The notes below the pieces were generated by a model. The model ran no database searches. It saw only the letters and a program-made list of their open reading frames with translations, and was not told where the DNA came from. A DNA stretch of 64,000 nucleotides from Polychytrium aggregatum. Its lineage: Eukaryota; Chytridiomycota; Chytridiomycetes; Polychytriales. Made by a program: the position numbers and the translations under genes. Location of the stretch: the NCBI RefSeq assembly GCF_025602895.1, contig NW_026516343.1, positions 1 through 64,000 of the forward strand, read 5' to 3'. Of this stretch, positions 8,657 through 20,891 are shown in pieces (the first letter of the stretch is position 1; each line of letters opens with the position of its first letter).

Positions 8657-10514
8657 TTAAAGCATGGCAAGAGCAGCACACGCACACGCAAACGCAAAGG
8701 CAGGGAATAGGGTCAGTGCAGCGGATCGATGGGCGCCAGAGGGAACATTGGAAGTCGTGGGCGAGGCCGTGGCGGAGGCGCTGGTTGTGGTGGCGTTGAT
8801 GGTGGTCGGGGACGGCAGGAGAGTGGTTGTGTTGGTGGCGGCGGCGGTTTTGGAGGTGGTGGTGATGGCTGAGCCATCGACATACCAGGGCATGTTCATG
8901 CAGGTTCCAATGGGAACGATGTTCAGGCTGATGTTGGCACGGTTCTGCTGGACATACTGGAGGATGCTGAGGATCACGCCGCTTGTGAAGGGGCTGATGT
9001 CGTGGCTGAGCGAGATGAAGCCCGGTCGGTTCGGGGCGAACCAGGATGAGATGACGGTGTTTTCGAGCGAAGCAGCGATGCTCGGGCTGGTTGTGGTCTG
9101 ATCAGCAGCAAAGTCGTCCTTGGACCAGATGGTGACCGAGTAGCCGAGGGCATTGACGATGGAGCGAACACGATCGTCGACGTCACCGTAAGGTGGGCGG
9201 AAAAACTTGGGAACATGGCCGGTAGCATTGTAGATCAGGGCTTCGGAATACTTGATTTCGGCGACGATCTGCTCGTTGGTGCAGGTAGTGAGCGGGTGAT
9301 GGGTCCAGGTGTGGACGCCGATCTGCTGGCCGTCATTGTACTCGTCCAAGACAATCTGAGGGTTCTGGATGACGTTCGATCCAACCACAAAGAAGGTTCC
9401 CTTGATCTTCATCTTGTCGAGCTGCTGGCGGATGGCAAGGGAGTCTTGGTGGTTGACGAGATCGACCGTGGGTCCGTCGTCAAAGGAAATGCCCCAGGTA
9501 GATGTTTGGGGGCATGCGTAGACATCGGCCTGATAGCCGTTGCCGGGTGCGGAGCGAACACAGGCAGTTCCGGGCCAGTAGCAGTTCTTTGCGACTGCAG
9601 CGGCGTTCGAGATATAGTGAGGACGGCGGAGGTGATGAAGAGGGATGGACATCAGCAGTGACGAAAGAGAGAGATGGACACCAGCGGCGATGAGTGCACA
9701 TATACGGGGTGCTCGGCTGTGGAGCCGGCGGTTCTGCCAAGCATTTCAGGCGATCGTCTGCCTGTTGGGTGGTTGTATCGAAGCTTGGTGTGGGTGGTTG
9801 TATCGAAGCTTGGTGTGGGTGGTCATCCGCAAAGGCAGCGAACACAAACACAATCACTGTCGCGGCTGTTTTCGGACATGGAGAGGGGAGTATTGGTGCT
9901 CACCATCAGAGTTGTACTTGACAGTCGAGAGGGAAATGTAGGTTGAGGTGGGGATGCTTAGGAGATCGGCTGGGACAACCGACTGGACATATGCTAGGGC
10001 ACTGGCGGAAACCAAGCGATAGGATCGGTCAGCACAGTGTTCCATAAAACGAAAGCTCGACGCAATGCCGCGGGACCAGGGTCAGTGTGTGTGAGCGGGT
10101 GGCAACGAGAACAAACAGACGCCGAGGGGTGCTTGGAGACGGAGTCTGCCCCGAGCTTACTCTTGCACCAGCGGATCAGCGAGGAGGTTGCCTGTGATGA
10201 ACTTGGATTGGTCGGTCGAGGGCCACTCTGGAAGAAGGCAACAGCATCGAGCTCGTTAGCATCGATCAAGGGATGTGCTTGGTGGCCAAAGACGACGAGG
10301 GCTTCGAGTCCAGGGATGACTGGAGCCGGAGCAGACGGCGAGCCGCCCGGCCAAAGACAGGAGCAAGCGCCTCCAGCAAAGACTTACGAGCGGGCATGGG
10401 CGGGGGATACTGCAGCGACGGGGCTCTGGCATGCACGCGGGGCTGGCCGATGCTGAGGGCACCAGCGGCCTGGAGCAGCGGGAGAGCGAGCAGGAGAGCC
10501 AGCGACGAGGGCAT
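8657..10514 (-). CDS. Chitin deacetylase, GPI-anchored type (polysaccharide deacetylase, NodB domain)
   Basis: Four exons: 10514-10388, 10227-10161, 10001-9904 and 9594-8657. All splice sites are GT-AG, phases match (1, 2, 1), total 409 aa. The enzyme removes N-acetyl groups from chitin to make chitosan in the cell wall. A signal peptide begins MPSSLALLLALPLLQAAG. NodB motifs are in order: SFDDGP (catalytic and metal Asp pair), HTWTHHPL (metal His pair), RPPYGDVD and LSHDI. A Ser/Thr-rich tail ends in a hydrophobic segment, which suggests a GPI anchor. The first three exons are short and were recovered by phase and by the family's DPLVQDALAYV-like pre-catalytic segment. The gene is divergent from the gene at 11698, with about 1.2 kb shared upstream. 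Confidence 0.9.
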
Positions 10515-11697
10515 CTGTGGGAGCAGGGCTGGGCAGCGAGCAGAGACGATGGGCAGCGAGCAGAGGCAGCACCGATAGGTTTATAGAACGACGGAGCGCT
10601 CGCAGAGCATCGGGCTCGAGCGCCAGGATATCGCACCGGAACTCGGCAGAACCCAGCAACAAGCCGAATCCTGGAGCAGGGGGAGGTGGGAAACGGGCCG
10701 AGAACACACGCGGCGCGTGGCACAAGCGTGATACGGCCCAGGGGGACGCGGCCTGGGCGCGCGCTGGTTGGCCACGATAAGCGCACGTGCGCGGCGGAAA
10801 GCGTGGCGGCGCGCGACGCAAGCGGCCTGTGCGAGGGCGGGCTGTGTCGAGCGAGGCGCGTGGTGTGGTGTGATGCGATTACCAGAGCAGCGATGCTCGC
10901 GATCGGTCCGTCCGCTTCTCTGGCTCGACATCGGCTTATTCGTTGTCCTGGTTCGACATTGGCTTATTCGTTGTTCTGGATCGGTGGCAGTCCATACCCG
11001 ACTGAGTCTATATCACACCGTGCGACGCAGGGTGGGACATGTGCGCGCCAAACGCGGGTACCCCCAAATCAACAACCGCCAAGACCGAGGAGCGGCGAGG
11101 GGAGACCGCGCAGCGAGATCGAGCGAGAGCCAGTACAGCGGGCCGAGTCAGACAGCGCGACTCGAGCACCGAGAGCGCACCGAGAGCGTGTGCCCAGAAT
11201 ATCAACTCTGTGTCCAACTCCATTTCCAACCAACTCCAACCGCAGCATCACCTTCAACTTCAACTTCAACTTCACCACCAACGTCAATCCCATCCCATTC
11301 CATTCCCATTCCCATCGCCCGTTCTCTCAACCCCCGGATCCGGCCATCCGGACCGCTCCTCCGCTTCCCAACTACCGTCCCCCGACTGTCCGCCTTTCCG
11401 CCCCCGTCTTCGGTTCTCTTGGTCTCTGCACGAGGCCTCGCCGTCTGGGCCCAGCGCTCGCTTCGCTCACAGCCACCCAGTCACCACACCCCCATCCACC
11501 GGCCTCCCTCGGTGGCTTTCCCCCGCCTGGCTCGCCGCCTCAACCGTCTTGTCAATTCATCTGATACTCCGTCTCTCCCAAGCCCATCATCTATCTGTGT
11601 GTCTGCATCGACATTCTCTGGTCCACCGTCTTCCCAGCTCCCAATAGATATCCCCCCCAGCGTCCGCATCCTCGTCCCGCCTACCTGCATCCCAACC
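10515..11697. promoter_or_regulatory. Divergent upstream region with 28-bp direct repeat and CT-rich leader
   Basis: Lies between two outward-facing genes. A 28-bp unit (GGCTCGACATCGGCTTATTC...) is repeated directly at 10922-10949 and 10950-10977 with three differences. From about 11210 to 11697 the plus strand is pyrimidine-rich, with CTTCAA repeats (11251-11273) and CCATTC repeats, typical of a fungal 5' leader. The open frame running through it is not supported as coding. Confidence 0.45.
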
Positions 11698-13884
11698 ATG
11701 GCCGCCCCAAAGAAAAGCAAGGGCGTCAAGAGCTTTCTCGAGAAGAGGAAAAACTCCTTCCTGTCGAGCGTCCGTGCCGAGCCCGACGACTCCCTGTCCA
11801 ACTCCGAGCCCTCCCGGAGCTCCTCGCTGAACAAGACCTTCGAACTCGATGTGGCGATCCCGTCCGGCTCCTTGCTCTTTGATGGATCCAACGGCAACGC
11901 CGAGTGCAGCTCGCCCACCGAGCTGCGACCTGCCGATATCCGACCCGCCGACATGCGACCCGCCGAGCCGCGACCCGCCGAACTGCGATCCACCGAGCTG
12001 CGGCCATCGCTGGAGGTGCCCGAGAAAAAGTTTACCAAATTCAACCTTGCCCTGATCAACAACCAGGTCGACAGCTTTCTGCACACCGGCCGCATCTCCA
12101 TGGACGGGCTGAAGGGCAAGCGCAAGAAGCGCACTCGCGACCGCGAGTCCGTCCGTTCCTCCACCTCGAGAGACTCGACCGATCAGCTCTCCGATGTCCA
12201 GGTCGCTGTCCAGGTCGCTGTCCCGGCCGAGGCTGCGTCGCCCAAGACCGAGCAACTCGTCCCGGCCCTCGCCCTGCCGCCCACCGACCCGTCGTACATC
12301 CAGCTCGACGAATACATGGTTTGTATTTTGATCTTGCACTTGCGTTCTGCACTCGACGCTGGCCATTGCATTTCGCCGGCACCTGCTGTATTTGCCATTT
12401 GGCTTTGCTCTTGATGCTTGCAGGCATAGTCCGGCGGCGCAATGGCGCTTGAGGAATGGCGGGTGCATTGGACGGCGGTGGCCTGTTGGTGTCGAGTGGG
12501 GCGGGCGGCAACTTGCCTGCGGGATCGGGGGGCGACTCTTGGTGGCGGTGAGCGGTCCGTCGAGCGGGTCATACGTGGAGGTGATTTGCTCTTTATCGCC
12601 CCATTGCCACTCTTGACTAACCCAGCCTTGATCCCTTCGTTTATGCGGCAGGGTTGGCGCGGTCGCTACACTCCACGATACCTGTCGCCTCATAAGTACT
12701 TGAAGTCCAAGCGTCTATCGGACAGCAGCTTGTACAGCGACCACGAAAGCGACAGCGACGAGGACGTCGATACCGTTCCCGGTGCCGCCGCCACCACCAC
12801 CGCCACCAACACTGCTGGGACCGACACCAGCGCCGAGGGTGACGTCAGCCCAAGCTCCTCGGTAAAAGTCAGTGTCTATGCCGAGAATCTGGCCGAGGGA
12901 GTCTCCAAGCCGAAGCATGTCGACGGATCCCGTGCCGATGTTCCAAACCCGTATAGCGACTCGCTGCCCACAATAGAGAGCGACGAGGAAAGCGATGACG
13001 AGGACGATGGGCCTCACGGAAGGGTAAGTCGCTAACGGATGCATACTGCCTGGCTGATGCTGACTGATCGATACATCTCGAATATTGCGTGGTGCTCTGT
13101 GCGAGATGCAGTCTGTACCGACACGCAGCTTGGCGTATTCGCTCCGTCCTGGTGGCGGTTGTCCCCTCTTCCTCCTCCACTGCGACGCATCCACCAACCT
13201 GTAATACGACCACACCCAAGACAATCCCCGCGGTGGCTGCTCCTTCTAACGCCCTCGTCTTCGCCTACCACCCAGCATGTGTCTCTGCTCAACCCCGTCA
13301 TGGAAATCGAGATCCCGCAGATCGCGGAGCAAGTCCTGCCCAAGCGCATCATTCGCCCGCGTCTGCGCGACATTGCCGAAATGAGTGTCATCATCCGGCG
13401 CACCCAGTTTGGATCTGACCTCGAGCTCTCGCCCGTGATCCCCACGCCCTTCAACATCACCAAGCACCATAGCATCTCAAACCTGCGTCAGCTCGCCCCC
13501 GAGCTACCACGGATCCACAAGCATCAGAGTCTCGGCAATCTCCACGTTCCTCCGAGCCCCCGTCGCTCACAGGACGATGCCGCTAGCATCCACTCGAATC
13601 AATCGGACGTGTCACCGTCAAAGGCCATGATTGCCAGCTTCAAGCAACGCCTGGCCGAGAACCGGCAGCTGGCCACCCAGCCCAAGCCGAGGACGGTGTG
13701 GCATCTGTCCAAGCCTGCAGACCAGAACGACGACTGGAACACTGGCATCGAGAACTGCATCCGTCGGGCCAACGAAATTCGCCAGCGCGAAACCCTGCAG
13801 ATGGGCAAGCGCGTGCTCTCGGTTGACCCCAGCGCCGAAATCGAGGGTCTCGATGAGGCCATGCGCAACTCGCTCGAGATGTGA
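11698..13884 (+). CDS. Hypothetical Ser-rich, largely disordered protein
   Basis: Model of three exons: 11698-12318, 12652-13023 and 13276-13884, all joined in phase 0, 533 aa. Not recognised. Visible features are a Lys-rich N-terminus (MAAPKKSKGVKSFLEKRKNS), a five-fold RPA(D/E) repeat (about residues 80-103), a basic patch GKRKKRTRDR, an acidic cluster (DSDEDVDTV, later DEESDDEDD) and repeated KHHSISNLRQL / KHQSLGNLHV motifs in the last exon. These short Ser-Leu motifs within basic context resemble phosphorylation or docking sites. The acceptor of exon 3 (CACCCAG) is the least certain junction. The open frame extends far 5' of the ATG, but the composition there is leader-like. Confidence 0.65.
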
Positions 13885-15386
13885 GGGCGGTGTGAGACTT
13901 GTTGTCAATATCCATTTGGTAACTCTCTCGCTCGCCATCGCCCTCGCCATCGCCATCGCCCTCGCCTTCAACCCTCTCCCCCCCCTCCTCGTCTACCCCG
14001 CCCTCCAGCCGCCACCCCCCTCCTGCATCTTTCCTCCCTCTCTTCCCTCCAGCCTTAGAGTTCTTCCTTCTCCCACCGTGCCGTCGTGCGTGGGTTTCTG
14101 CAGTATGATTGCCGTCGATGCTCAATGAAGCCCTCAGTCACCCGGTGGATCCGCATCGGCAGCCACCGGCTGTCGTGCATTTCTTTATCGTGCATTTGCG
14201 ATGGTGCTGCCAGTGGGCGCAGACATTTTCTCTGGGGGGTTTTGGGCTGCTGCCCTTCCGATCTCCCCCCCCCAGAATTAGTTTTGCCACGACTCTTTGC
14301 TCCGCTAATTACTTGAGCAGAAACACTCCGTTGGCAGGGCCATTCATCTCTCTCCGATTCGGGGGGCATTTCGGATCGCCCGCTCATTTACCATTTCATT
14401 TGCCCATTTGTTCATTTGCTCATTCGACTTCACCGCACCCTTTTCAATCCCTTGTACTCGCACCGTGTTTTCCTTTCGCATCAATCGATTCCAACATTTT
14501 CCTTGTATTCCTCCCTGTTCTTTTTTGCAACTTGCCATGGCTTCCTTTCGCCATTTTCGGAACATCGAGAGCATCGATCCCCCTCCTATCCATGCCCCAG
14601 TCATCCTCAAATACATTCCATTCTATTTTTCTTTCTTTCTTGCTTGCCTGTCTGGCTGCTTGCTTGTTTGCTTGTTTGCTTGTTTGCTTGTTTGGGTGAA
14701 CAACCTCCCCCCCCCACACACACAATCACCGCTCGGAGCAGTCGTGGCTATGAATGTGTGTATTGTCAAGACCAGCATCCAACCGCAGCGGGATCTTCCT
14801 TTCTCTCTTTCTCACGCATTCTCACTTCCAAGCTCTCGGGTCCCTGGGCCGCAGCTTCACGCACGGCTAGATTGCAGGCGAGAGCCCGCAAACAACAATA
14901 AAATAAAAAAATGACAATAGTGATAATGAAAAGTAACTCACGGCGGTTAGGGCACGATAACACAAGCACCCGCCGCCAAAAGCCGAGCATGTAAATGCTT
15001 GATCGGTGTTTGCTGTTAATGTGAGAGACTCTGTTGAATCTTCAGAAACGCGTTACACCGATATCCGCCTGGCAAAAGGGCATTGGCCGTTGAAATCCAG
15101 ACACACGTTCGCGTCCACAACAACATGGGCTGGGGATCGGAGGGGGGGGGCAAACAGAATGGCCAAAACGACGCATGAGAACAAGAGACAAAATCGCAAG
15201 AGGGATAAGAGTGTCATTGTGGCAATGACAGTATATGATCAAGCAATGAGAATGAAAGGGCTGGGATGACGATGGCGTGTTTGTCATTATTTTTTTGATG
15301 GATCCCGAAAGTCACCGGCTGGGAAAGGAGAGGAGGGTTCTATATGGATGTCTTGAGAGAGAGAGGAGCGGGGAGGCGCGGCTGGC
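13885..15386. other. Intergenic with CT-rich tracts and simple repeats
   Basis: No supported gene. Contains a hexamer repeat (CGCCAT/CGCCCT, about 13933-13968), a long pyrimidine-rich stretch and an 8-bp repeat of GCTTGTTT (about 14650-14695). The end probably holds the CHS7 3' UTR. Confidence 0.45.
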
Positions 15387-17175
15387 TTAGTAGATATCAT
15401 TCTCGCCATTGCCGTCCCAGACGCTGCTCTTTCCGGTGACAGAGAACTCCAAGTCTTCCTTGGTGATCGAGTCCCAGAACTTGTAGACCATCATGACACC
15501 AAGGAGAGTACAGATGACGCCAAAGAACATGCCGTCGATGTAGTGCTGGGCCAGGTTGCAGATCTGGATCGAGAAGATATACTGGCAGACCTGGCCAGCG
15601 GCAAAGAACAGGAATCCAACAGTGATGTCACCTGCAAGTCATGAGCGAAGCAATACAGCACAATGGTTAGAATCGGTCCATGATGCAAAGACGTGGCAGG
15701 TTGCGCAAGCTACGCGATCGACCGGAGCGAGGTAAGGTGCCTGGTGGTAAAGAGGGCCCGGTTGTGTTCGATCCCACCAAGAGAAGCACGCCGTCTTGAC
15801 AACCTCGATTCTGGACCGTAGCCATGGCAGCCCAGCCCAGCCCAGCCCAGCCATCGGATCCGGATCGAAGCTTGTGGTGTGGCCTAGTGGCAAGCCGCAC
15901 GTTGACCGAGCCAACATACAATTGGATCCAGTCCACAGCCGGATCCAGGACCAGCCCGCCTCCCACATCCTTGCGAGCGTGTACTCACCAATGGGCCACT
16001 TGTCTTCCAGAGTCTTGACGACCAGGATGATCTGGAGCACGTAGTAGATAAAGACGCAGGCGACGGAAAACACAAAGTAGACGATGAAGAGACCGATGGG
16101 GCTGGCCGAGTTGAAGGGGCCGATGCCGAGGAAGGTGGCCAATGCCACAAACATGGTGATGGCAAAGACGACAAAAGTGGCGATGCGGATCGACTGGATG
16201 CAGTAGCGACAGAGCAGACAGGGACGAGTCAGTCGGTTGAGTCGAGCGGTTGCCGTGTGGGCCCTGAGTGCAGTAGGAGCTGGCGCTGGGTCCGAAGCCG
16301 ACTTGGCCGCAGAATGATGCTGGACATCCATGTGCCAGCCAGGCCACAGGGCCGGAGGACCGGACGAGTCTGCCTTACCCAGAGCGATTGAGGGGTACCA
16401 TCCTCAGCCCACTGGAAGCCGACGAAACCGTTGCAGAGCAGACAGAACATGGTGGCGACGCCGAGGCCGATGTAGCCGGCAACAAAGTACTGGAGAGAAA
16501 AGTAAGGCAGAGACACGGTAAGTGAGTGGGGGGGGGAGACATGGTGGACAGGCAAACCAGTGGGGGAGGCTCGTCGAGGACACCGATGGCAAAGCAGCAA
16601 TCTCAAAGACAATCCTGGACAGACGCAGCGGGACAGCTGTGCCAGAGGGCAGCGCACGCAGGTATCCCAGTCTGATAGATCCAGCTCCGACCATCCAGAC
16701 ATCCAGACATCCAGACATGCACTGCGCAATACCGAGTCTGCGCCTCCCTCGACAGCCACAGCAAGCAGCGACGGCGACAGAGTGCCAACGAGTGATGCTT
16801 CTGCACACTTACTTGGTAGAGGAAAGACGACGAGGCAATGATGCCCGAGACCAGCAGGAACTCAAAGATGGTGGTGAAGGCGTACATGTAGAAGAACATG
16901 ACGATTTCCTTCCGGCCGACGGCGGTGTATTTCGAGCGGATGTGGTAGATCATGATTCCGGTCATGATCAGGGCCACGAGGTGGATGATCAGGACGGCGG
17001 GCTCGAAGATGAGGATGCCGGGGTCGCCGCCGAGCTGGATGTTTCGGGAGTAGCAAGAAGCCTCGACGCCTCCACCGAGGGTGTTGGTGCTGACGAGCGG
17101 ACACAGGGTCAGCGAGAGCTGGGAGCAGAAATAGTCGAAGCTCCCGAAGGAGAAGGGGTACTGGGTGGACGACAT
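15387..17175 (-). CDS. CHS7: Chs7, chitin synthase export chaperone
   Basis: Four exons: 17175-16813, 16489-16379, 16193-15989 and 15631-15387, with matching phases, 307 aa (yeast Chs7 is about 316). Chs7 is an ER polytopic membrane protein needed for export of chitin synthase III. Family landmarks: FGSFDYFCSQ and LCPLV at the N-terminus, EASCYSRNIQLGG, MIYHIRSKYTAVGRKE, CNGFVGFQWAEDGTPQSLW, then DGMFFGVIC and MVYKFWDSITKEDLEFSV near the C-terminus. About seven hydrophobic segments. Introns carry simple repeats, such as CAGCC near 15835 in intron 3. The last exon has no internal ATG and was found by continuing the family sequence. Confidence 0.93.
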
Positions 17176-18425
17176 GGCGTTGGAGGCAAGCGTATGTGTG
17201 GGAGGTGCAGGGTCTCGCCGGTGCTCTGGGTGGGAGTTGCCTGGAAGAGGCTTGAGAAGATGGGCGGAAGGGCAAGATGGGGGCAAGCGAGGAGAAAAGA
17301 CGACCAAAGGACGACGAGACGGGCGGGGAGGGGCGAGGCCGGGGGACGAGGCGGCGCCGGGTGGCAGCGAGCACCGCAGTGTGAATGGGACGACAAGCTG
17401 CGGCGCGGCGCCCTCGCCTGCCCTCGCCCGCTCTCGGTGCCGATCTCGCTGGCGGTCTTGGTCACGGTCCTTCTCGCGGTCCTGCTGTGGGGGGGGTGCA
17501 TTGCGACTGTGGGCCGTTCTGTCCAGAACGCGCGGCCGCTGCAGTCGCAGTTTAATGCCGCGGGCAGTGGCGGTGGGGGGGAGCAAGGCCCCGCCGCGCT
17601 GCGCAAACACAAAACAGAGGCGGCGGTGGCGGGTCGGCTGTGCAGAGAGCGTCGATGGCACGGCAGCACACACTGTGGGCACACATTGCAGAGACAGTGT
17701 GCGCAGCCACAGTAGCAACAGCTGTGTGTCTGTCTGGCGGACAAGAGGACAAGAGGACAAGGGGACAAGAGGTCGCTGTCCGAGTGCGGCTGTCCGGCCC
17801 CCCACCGAGAGGGGCGGTGCCCAGATCCGTACATGCACTGCCACATCCATCGCTCCCGGCATCTGCCGTCCACGTGTCGCCGAAGATTCCATTTTGGCCA
17901 GAGGCTTCCCACGATCGGGTTCTCACCGAGGGTTTCCGACAGACGGCCTCTCGCCCACACGCTGTCCTGCACTCTCCTATTGCCACAACTGCCCGAATCG
18001 CCGAATCCTCCTCCAGGATCTTCCATTGCAAACTCTGTCTCGTGCGCCAAAACCTTTTCATTTTGGCACTACACCAGCATCCGACCAGAGCGAAAAATGC
18101 CGTGTTCACCCGCTCGCCACTTGCCACTTGCCACTAGCTACTCGCCACTTGCCACTCGCCACCAACTCAGAGCGTCGTTGACTTCCATTGCACCGTCAAG
18201 CATTCCGTGGATCTGCAGTCCTTGCTTTGTTCTTTTGTGTCCCACCCCGCTTCTGGATCCTCTCTCGATGAGCTGCCAGAAGCAGTTCATCCGACCTCCA
18301 TCTTCGCCCTGGGAGCATCCCACCCAAGTCCGAGGCCGCACAGACCGCCGTCAAGATCACCAAGCGCGAGTTAGTGTCGGCACCAACTGGACCAAGAACA
18401 AGCCTTCGCTGGCTCTGCTGCTGCA
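17176..18425. promoter_or_regulatory. Divergent upstream region of CHS7 and the F-box gene
   Basis: No supported gene; long antisense frames over CHS7 reflect GC bias. Contains a tandem GACAAGAG repeat near 17745-17770 and CCACTTG/CCACTCG repeats at about 18117-18162, the latter 260 bp before the F-box start. Confidence 0.4.
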
Positions 18426-20667
18426 ATGGAACAACCCTCCGCCCTCGCCGTATCGCTCTATGAAATCGTATCGGGCATCCTTGGATACGTCGACTCCAGG
18501 CGGGATCTGCTGTCCGCCATTCAGTGCTGCCGACTCTGGAGAGACATCGGCACCAGCATTCTTTGGAGCCACTTGGATCTCGATACAGCGATCCCGGGTA
18601 TGTCAGCGACGCTCTGCACCATCCCCACTGGATATACCATCCGCATGACGACCTTCAGCTCATCCAGTTCCATCGTTCGAGCTCGATCACTCTTGTCCTC
18701 TCCGACAATGGTCTCCCCTCAGCTTCCCCCACTCCTCCTGTCGATCGATTCATCCACCGTAATCCATGCTCAAGTGCTCTGATGTACATGTTTCCACACT
18801 CACATCGTTCGTTCGACTCTCCTTTCACTATGCGCTCAACTCTTACTCACCTGTCGCAGCCAAAACGATCCCCATCCGCCGATCCCAATACTTCATGAAC
18901 GAGCCCGTTCCCGACAGCACCTACCTCGCCAGTCTCTGCGACCCGGCCGACACTCGTCGCCTACAGCGCCTCATTCTCACCATCCAAGCCAATCCTGGCT
19001 ATCTCAACCATGTGTCTCGCCTGACCGTGCGCTTCAACTACCAACTCTCGCTATCGATACCCACTCCCATGCGCTCCAACGACCACTATCTTGAGTTTGA
19101 AGAAGAAGACCTGCCCGAGTCTGTCAAGCAGTTGTGTTGGTCATGCTGCTGGCAGCGGATCGCCATGATCATCCAGATCTGTGACTTGCTCACTTCTCGG
19201 GCTTGGAAGTCCAAGTGCTCCACCACCGGCCCAAACCGCCTCACCATCGTCCTCAACATCGATCTGCCTCGCCGCTCGTACGATGAGCGCCTGGCCATCT
19301 ACACCGTCTTCCAGACCCTCTCAGAGTCCTTCCAATTCGGCCCCTTTGCTCGGAGACCGAGTCCAAGCCTGCCAGATTCGTCAGCGATCCCCATGGCCTT
19401 GACAAAGGGGTCATTGGTCTTGTCAGAGTCCATGGCCCTGCACGATCCTCGCTTTCTCATTCCGTTCTTCACATTCGACGATACTCCGGCTCCAGGAGGC
19501 GCACTCGTGGACACAGACGAATCATCCCTCGTCCACAGTCGCACCTGCTGCTTTGACGAGCTGCATCTCTGGAACGGCACCCTCTTTGCTCCAACAACCC
19601 TGGCCTACATTCTCAAGGGCCTTGGACCACTGTCGGTCCTGAGACTCGAGCGATGTACTTTGACCCCAGAGGCGCTCGATCTGCTGCTCCAGCGTTCCCA
19701 CACCATCACCTCGCTGTTCTGGAGCCACACAGTCTTCCCACCCGATACCCCGATGTTCTCGTCCGTCCTCAGCCGATTCACTCGCCTCTCGGCTCTGTCG
19801 CTGCGATCGTGTGTCCGAACATGGTCGCCGCCTATCACGGATGTCTGCACCCTTGTTCCTGCAGTGGGGAAGGGCTTGGTCGTGCTGGACGTCTCGCAAT
19901 GCTTCCGCCTCGGCAGCGAGTTCTTCTTGTCTGTCTCAGATGTCTGCCCAAACCTGCAAGATCTGAACCTCAAGGGCAACATGATCAAACCTGACGAAAT
20001 CACACGGATACTCGAGCACTGCCCGAGACTGCGCCGACTCGATCTGGCCGACTGCCCGTATGTTTCCATCACGATCCTCGAAAGCCTCGTTCGTTTGCGC
20101 CCGCGCTCGCTTCAGCATCTCGATCTTAGCGGCTGCAGCAAGGTCGTCGAGAATGGCTCCAGAGCCTGCGTCCTCATCTCGGTCGCCACTCACTGCCTGC
20201 CCCTCAGAACGCTCCAGGTGGGCCCGATCCGCACCGTCGATTCTCTGCGGGACTGGCGGGTCCTGGCCAGTCTCAACGGCATCCTCACCGATCGGCTCAG
20301 TCAGGGATGCTCCTGCCTGTCTCGAGACGAAGCATCGGATCTTTCCCGCATCAACCCCGCCGAGCACCTCCAGCCTCCATCAGAGGACGACCCGCAGCGC
20401 TATGTCCATTACCTTCTTGCCTTGACCATGGACCGCTACGTCTCCTTCGACATGGACATCCTCCGCAACCTCACCAGTCACATCGAGAACCTCAAGCACT
20501 CTGCCTTGGAACACAATGTGCTCAACGAACGGGTTGCGACCCTCGAAGACCTTTACCAGCGCAGCCTGGATCTTCGCCCACCCGAGCCAGCACCGGTCGA
20601 CAGATACATGGCCACTGACGTCGCTGCCACTGGCTGCCCAGTTAAACTCTTGGCACAGCAATCTTGA
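18426..20667 (+). CDS. F-box protein with leucine-rich repeats
   Basis: Two exons, 18426-18597 and 18860-20667 (donor gtatgt, acceptor gtcgcag, phase 1), 659 aa. Exon 1 encodes an F-box (about residues 8-50: YEIVSGILGYVDSRRDLLSA, CRLWRDIG, LWSHLDL). F-box proteins recruit substrates to SCF ubiquitin ligases through Skp1. The C-terminal half holds LRRs of the cysteine-containing type: LVVLDVSQCFRL, LQDLNLKGNMI, LRRLDLADCPYV and LQHLDLSGCSKV. A short helical tail (NVLNERVATLEDLYQRS) could be coiled coil. The substrate is unknown. Confidence 0.85.
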
Positions 20668-20891
20668 ATATACGTGGCTGATCGTTACAGTCGACTTGCA
20701 CACAACTCAAATGGAGCGCCGCCTACGCCGCCGTTCGTTCATCGGTCTCGGAATGTAGTCTCGCTTCATTTTCACACGGATGGCGAGTGATCGGCATGAA
20801 GGGAGGTGCCTTGGCATCGGCAAGATCTGGCCCTCTCTATCCCAATCTATAAGCTCGGTAATGACGATGGATGTACTTGACGGTGGCACCC

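Noticed and set aside
10768-11697. 5' extension of the hypothetical gene at 11698
   Set aside because: Composition is that of a CT-rich leader and promoter with simple repeats; the ATG at 11698 has better context.
16522-17715. 397-codon plus-strand frame over CHS7
   Set aside because: Antisense shadow of CHS7 exons and introns.
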